Of a stretch of 64,000 nucleotides of DNA, positions 59,533 through 64,000 are shown piece after piece. The stretch is from Impatiens glandulifera (Eukaryota > Streptophyta > Magnoliopsida > Ericales > Balsaminaceae): NCBI RefSeq assembly GCF_907164915.1, contig NC_061869.1:9597721-9661720 (forward strand), given 5' to 3'. The position numbers and the translations under genes are program-made. The notes below the pieces were generated by a model. It worked only from the letters and a program-made list of their open reading frames with translations. It was not told where the DNA came from and did not search any database. Position 1 is the first letter of the stretch. Each line of letters starts with the position of its first letter.

Positions 59533-61118
59533 AATAGCACGATGAACCAAAAAGTCTCGGCCCGGTCGAAGATAAAAGTACATCAAACAACAAATTTGCT
59601 TATATACGAAATTTATATAGTTGGCTATTTATTTACTGAAATGAATGTTTCAACCCTTTTGGTTTATAACGTTTATAACATTAGGATAGAATTGATCAAT
59701 TCCAATCAATTAGAGTAGTGTATGCTTGATTTCCATTCAACCAAAAGTCCCACAGTAAAAATAATAATATTTTCACAAAAATCTACACAATGCTTGATTT
59801 GATAATATAAAAATTGAGATAAGTAATAGATAAATATGTAATAACTTATAAAATCAATAACAAATAATCATTTAATTTTAATATAGAAAAAATGTATATA
59901 AAATTTGAGTATAAGACTCTAAATATAATATACTAAACTATTATCAGTTGTACAAAGTTTGATTTCCACACATAATATTAATATTAAACTAAAAATAATG
60001 TTCCAAATTTCAAATTTGAATATCATACTTTAATTTTAATAATGTAAAGTTAATTCAGTATAACTAAGTTATTTAAAATTAAGATACTTAAACAAATAAT
60101 AAAACTATAATTAAGATAAAAATAAATTAATAATATACAATCAAAACCAAAATTATGCCAAACTTATTATGATATTTCAAAAATCATATTAAAACATAAT
60201 ATATAAATTAATAATTATCATATATTATAATCTATAAATGAGTTCACATAATAAAATAAACAATAATATTTTTAAATAAGTTAACACAAATAATTAACTT
60301 AAATATGTCACTATAATTGTCATATCAATATCGTTTAGATAAAAATAAGAATATTGATATAAACTTAAATTTTTAAATATAAATTTTGTCTTAAAATTAT
60401 AGAATTCAATTTAAATATTTTATTGTACACAAATCAAATATTAATTTATCTAATTATCTTTCCACCCTCATCTTAGACATTTTGTAACATTAAAATTTAG
60501 TGTGAATTATAAGGCTTTAACCATTTTTATTTTTCTATGTTAAAGAAATTATAATAAATTTAAGTTGTCATTACTTGGTACAACTAAAAAAGTATGGTAT
60601 TAGGGAAAACAACAAAATAAAAACAATTTCGAGTTGTATCATTTTATCTTATTACATCACTTAATAAATAATTTATATATGTATAATTAATTGATAGAAT
60701 TTTTGGGTTGATGGGCCTACTTTGGGTAAGCCCAGTTAAGCCTTGGGCTTGGACAGACCCATCACCAAAGCAAAGCAACTCATTAGAGTTTTTAAAATAA
60801 ATCTCTTATCTTATTAAAGCTTAGGGTTACTTTTTTTTTTTTGTTAAAAGTAAATTATTGAAAAAAAAAATAGAATTTATTTATAATTAAGTTAGGATAA
60901 TTGGGTAAAATATAAAAATAAACTTTTTTTTTCATCTAAATCTGGGGATGAGCATCCCAAATCACAAATTACATTTATTAATTTTAACAATGACAAATAA
61001 ATTTATAAAAAAAATTGTTGAAAGAAAGATTGCTGCAGCAGGATCCCATTAATACAAGACCTACTCATAACCAATTACTTATATTAAAACCCTAATTTAA
61101 TCATAACATGCATGATTT
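59533..61118. other. AT-rich spacer
   Basis: No gene or clear element. 60,705-60,780 is more balanced (gggcctactttgggtaagcc) and may belong to an old repeat. Confidence 0.6.
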
Positions 61119-61290
61119 TATTTATGAACAAGTACCTTAAAGAGCTTACCAAATTTCAGGGCAATTATTTATACTAAATTATCTGCATAAAAGACATTAT
61201 TAATTACTGTAACAAAGATAAAATAAATTTGGCATATTTACCATCCAAAGAAGGATAATAACAACAGCTTATTCATTGCAAAACTCTGCT
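61119..61290 (-). repeat. Second copy of the DnaJ-gene 5' UTR exon region
   Basis: Matches 63,820-63,985: aagtacctt.aag, atttcagg.caa, tatac.aaat, atctgca..aaagacatt, taacaaag.taaa, aaatttg.cat, and a shared ttcatt end. On the minus strand even the splice signals of the short untranslated exon are kept (tgcag| ... |gtacttg). There is no DnaJ coding sequence to its left, so it is a remnant of a tandem duplication. Confidence 0.65.
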
Positions 61291-61808
61291 CTTCTTCATT
61301 AAGAGGCAACTAATGTAAAGATTGCTCAAACAAATTCTACCTGTAGGCGATTTTCGTAGTTCCATTCGAGGAGGAAACGAATTTGAGAATTTTAACATTT
61401 ATATAGGAAATTTGAAGTATAAAAATATCAAACTGTAAATAAACTATAAGATAAATAATAGGTGAATTAATCAATCAAACATGAAAGAAAAACAATAGGT
61501 AAGAAATCTTAAAATGTCTTCTTCTTTAACTGACCTGCAGTTATAAACCATCCATTTGACAAAAAACAAATATGACTGACTGACTGAATCTCACTTACCT
61601 ATTTTTTCTTTTTTGCTAAGAAAGAAAGGTCATTTATGTATAGTTGTTTATCAGGGTTTTCAGCCCCAACCTATTCATTACCCAATCCTTTATTTTGGAC
61701 AAGGGTTTTTCTTCAGATACCTAAACAACATTTCACAGTCAACATTTTACTTCGGATACAGCATGAACTACCCTAATTAGGCAAAAGTAGGGTTATTTTT
61801 CTCGTCTT
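61291..61808. other. 3' flank of the DnaJ gene
   Basis: More balanced than distant spacer, and probably holds the 3' UTR next to the stop at 61,809. Nothing else recognised. Confidence 0.5.
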
Positions 61809-63698
61809 TCATTCTTCATTCTCCACATTAAGTTCTTCAACTTTACCGATAATTGTCTGAAGCTGTAAAGGTGTCCCAGCCGGGTCAAGCTCCCAGCAGC
61901 CTCTGAAAACGAAAGGGGCATCATGACTATTAAGCAAGTGTGCAGGTACCTGATGAGATAATCGAGCCATTTCTTCCTTTGGTATCACAATTTCTTTGTC
62001 AGGGTCCAAATGACGACGAAAAACTGTCTTGAAACCAGCAACTTTAACCAATGGAATAACAATCACACCAATATTATCATTGTAGTCTTCAAGCAACTCT
62101 ACCACGTCGAATGTCTTGATTACCTCGGTTGATGTCATATCGTTCCATTGAGGAGACCAGTTTCTATAAGTAGCCCAAATATCCCCTTTTCGCGGAAATA
62201 TTTGAATAATCCTTTCATCTTCATCACTCTTTGTCGAGCTAACCTTATGTGAGAAAGAATTGAGGGCACTATAATCTTCAAACTTACCGAGTCTAAAATC
62301 TCCACAAGTCTTTCTTAAACCCGAAGTTGCAAAGTGCCATATACTCTTTTCATTGTTCAAATTGGGCTTAAGCCAAGTGAGATTCACCTTGAATGGATTC
62401 AATGAGATCACACTGTTAATCATCGCATAGTGACGGGGCATATAATCATCATCACCATAAACAGCCCAGACCTGGTTCTCCATGAAGCACTTTTCTACTC
62501 GGTCTTTGTCGAAAAAGTAAAAATCTGGATCAGAAATTTCCATTGTTATCTCTTCCCGTGGCTCTTTCTTCTCAAGAACTTTCCTTTTACCTTTAACGTC
62601 ATCCCTTTTCTTGCTCATCTTCTCCACAGATTCAGAGGTCTTAGCTTGGGTCATGTCCTTTAACTTTTTTTTAATTAATTTCTTTCCTTTCTCCATCAAC
62701 AGGCTTTGGCATTCAACATTAGACAGTTCCGAAATTCCTTTTTTAACACCAGATGTACCAGCTCCTGCAGCCTCTGCTCCCTTTCTTCTTTTCGCAGTCG
62801 GCAACTTGGATTGACTCTTCTTTCTTTTAGCTGCTTGTGCCTCTTTACGCTGTCTCTTAACTTGTTCATAAGCGTTATGAACCATAGATGCAGCAGCCTC
62901 TGCGGATGTCGAAGCGCCAGGAGCTGGTCCAGTAAAAGGAACCCATTGGAAGTTTGTTCCAGTATTTGATTCACCTCCAACCGTAGAAGTGGATCCTTGA
63001 TGATAAGAGTGTTTATTTTGGTTGTGCACTTTTGAACGTTTAGAGGGAGCTGGAGTTTCTATTGCGATAAAAGGTTGTTGACATTTAGGACATAGAAGAT
63101 TGTGGTTAAGGTAGATTCTAAGATATTCATACTGCATCTTGCAGCGCTGACAGACAGTCCAAAAAGAACTTTTTTCCTTTGGAGATGATGAAGGAGGGAC
63201 ATTGTTTGAGTTTCCCTTGCTGTTATGAGTCTTGGGAACACTTATATCAGGGAATCCATTTTTCTGCACATTTGATGATGGAACTTTTGTTGGAGTTATT
63301 CTAGTCCTCCTCTTGTGGTCGTATAGTGAACGTCTGGCTTTATCCGACAACATACTCCAGGATTCAGAAATAAGTTTAAATGCTCCTTCGGCCCCGATAG
63401 ACTTATTCTTGTCCGGATGAAGCATGAGAGCCAGCTTCCTATAATGTTTCCTCACAGTTTCATCGTCTGCTTTTGGATCAACATCGAGTACTGCATACCA
63501 ATCTGTTTCCCCGTTTATTTTTCTTTCTGCAGAAATATAAACATCGAGAGTAGATACCATCTTCTGAAGTCCTTCAAGCTCCGGGAAAAGTGCATTCGCT
63601 TTCATAGCAAATTTCTTTGCACCAGTTATATCCTTAGCTGCAAATTTCTTTTCTGCAATTTCCTTGGCTCTAGTTGCCTCATCTCGATTGCATTCCAT
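61809..63698 (-). CDS. DnaJ-domain protein with C-terminal DUF3444
   Basis: J-domain co-chaperone of the plant DUF3444 group; expected to stimulate Hsp70, but the role of this group is mostly unknown. Single coding exon, 629 aa. Start at MECNRDEATRAKE (ATG 63,698-63,696); the 13-residue extension upstream lies in a probable 5' UTR intron. An N-terminal helical repeat-like region (1-60: AEKKFAAKDITGAKKFAMKA) is followed by the J domain 66-130 with HPD at 94-96, a CXXC...CXXC zinc-ribbon-like motif (C183, C186, C203, C206), a basic low-complexity linker rich in KRKK, and DUF3444 at ~395-610 (SDPDFYFFDKDR, QVWAVYGDDDYMPRHYA). It lacks the second DUF3444 of longer members. Probably nuclear, given the basic linker. 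Confidence 0.92.
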   Translation of the reverse strand: MECNRDEATRAKEIAEKKFAAKDITGAKKFAMKANALFPELEGLQKMVSTLDVYISAERKINGETDWYAVLDVDPKADDETVRKHYRKLALMLHPDKNKSIGAEGAFKLISESWSMLSDKARRSLYDHKRRTRITPTKVPSSNVQKNGFPDISVPKTHNSKGNSNNVPPSSSPKEKSSFWTVCQRCKMQYEYLRIYLNHNLLCPKCQQPFIAIETPAPSKRSKVHNQNKHSYHQGSTSTVGGESNTGTNFQWVPFTGPAPGASTSAEAAASMVHNAYEQVKRQRKEAQAAKRKKSQSKLPTAKRRKGAEAAGAGTSGVKKGISELSNVECQSLLMEKGKKLIKKKLKDMTQAKTSESVEKMSKKRDDVKGKRKVLEKKEPREEITMEISDPDFYFFDKDRVEKCFMENQVWAVYGDDDYMPRHYAMINSVISLNPFKVNLTWLKPNLNNEKSIWHFATSGLRKTCGDFRLGKFEDYSALNSFSHKVSSTKSDEDERIIQIFPRKGDIWATYRNWSPQWNDMTSTEVIKTFDVVELLEDYNDNIGVIVIPLVKVAGFKTVFRRHLDPDKEIVIPKEEMARLSHQVPAHLLNSHDAPFVFRGCWELDPAGTPLQLQTIIGKVEELNVENEE

Positions 63699-63708
63699 TT
63701 TGCACTCT

Positions 63709-63825
63709 CTAGATTCATAAAAAAGGAAACAAATCAAAAGAGTTCACATCGGAGATATATCAAGATTAATGCTAATAACTGATAACTAATTAAATGTAAT
63801 TTAAGAGAGTGTTTTTATAAAGTAC
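63709..63825 (-). other. Probable 5' UTR intron of the DnaJ gene
   Basis: On the minus strand: donor cttaaag|gtactt (63,826/63,825), acceptor aatctag|agagtgc (63,709/63,708), ten bases before the ATG. A short untranslated exon (63,826-63,880) with its own acceptor (cctgcag) lies upstream. Not confirmed by transcript. Confidence 0.5.
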
Positions 63826-63880
63826 CTTTAAGATCAAGTGCAAAACAGATTTCAGGACAAACTTTTTATACCAAATGAAT
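63826..63880 (-). other. Probable untranslated exon of the DnaJ gene
   Basis: 55 bp bounded by tttcctgcag and gtacttt on the minus strand. The same structure is present in the remnant at 61,119-61,290, which argues that it is a real exon. Confidence 0.45.
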
Positions 63881-64000
63881 CTGCAGGAAAGACATTGATT
63901 ATTTAACAAAGGTAAACAAATTTGTCATAATTAACAATCCGAATAAGGACATAAGAACAACGCATTCATTTCGAATAGTTGCTTGATACCCTGCAACTAT

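Noticed and set aside
63699..63737. N-terminal extension of the DnaJ protein (MICFLFYESRECK)
   Set aside because: Lies in a likely 5' UTR intron with a good acceptor at 63,709; the family begins at MECNRDEA.
1..64000. CRISPR arrays, bacterial operons, rRNA or complete tRNA genes
   Set aside because: Plant nuclear DNA; no spaced identical repeats and no cloverleaf with both A and B boxes. Only B-box-like words in two repeats were found.

Overview
The window is nuclear DNA of a flowering plant, most likely a eudicot. The evidence is AT-rich spacers, GT-AG introns in recognisable plant genes, Ty1/copia, LINE, hAT, Mutator and Tourist-type remnants, and plant-specific proteins. I cannot name the species.

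Layout. (1) About 80-14,310 is a complete tandem array of six 2.3-3.1 kb units, each carrying a one-exon gene for a small protein of about 112 residues that I cannot assign a function. The units alternate in two types (A-B-A-B-A-B), so the array is a three-fold amplified dimer. Four copies are open; A1 and B2 are broken. The spacers carry decayed copia polymerase, and the A spacers a decayed hAT-like MITE. (2) About 14.3-19.2 kb is gene-free, with a Mutator-like element nested in a second element. (3) 19,662-23,509 is GALT2, a Golgi hydroxyproline O-galactosyltransferase (7 coding exons). (4) 25,076-30,270 is BRCA1 (16 coding exons). From memory, GALT2 and BRCA1 are also neighbours in Arabidopsis (At4g21060-At4g21070), so this looks like conserved microsynteny. 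(5) 35,139-35,894 is a type-C response regulator. (6) 37,406-38,138 is the 1-Cys peroxiredoxin PER1, with seed-type promoter motifs. (7) About 39.3-44.3 kb is a decayed Ty1/copia element on the minus strand. (8) Two copies of the spliceosome-disassembly gene STIPL1/NTR1 (TFIP11 family) lie 10 kb apart: a broken copy at 44,755-46,801 and an intact one at 54,803-57,448. Between them are a long hAT-derived hairpin and a second Mutator-like element with a perfect 10-bp target duplication. (9) 61,809-63,698 (minus) is a DnaJ/DUF3444 protein gene. A copy of its untranslated first-exon region lies downstream of it, probably left by a tandem duplication.

The intact genes work in unrelated processes: cell-wall glycoprotein glycosylation, DNA repair, phosphorelay, redox, splicing and co-chaperone function. 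The least explained parts are the dimeric small-gene array, the hAT-derived hairpin (about 0.7 kb arms around a loop of roughly 27 nt), and the STIPL1 duplicate, which kept its frame through several deletions before a single frameshift. All exon boundaries were read by eye from splice sites, reading frame and remembered homologues; no alignment or database search was run.
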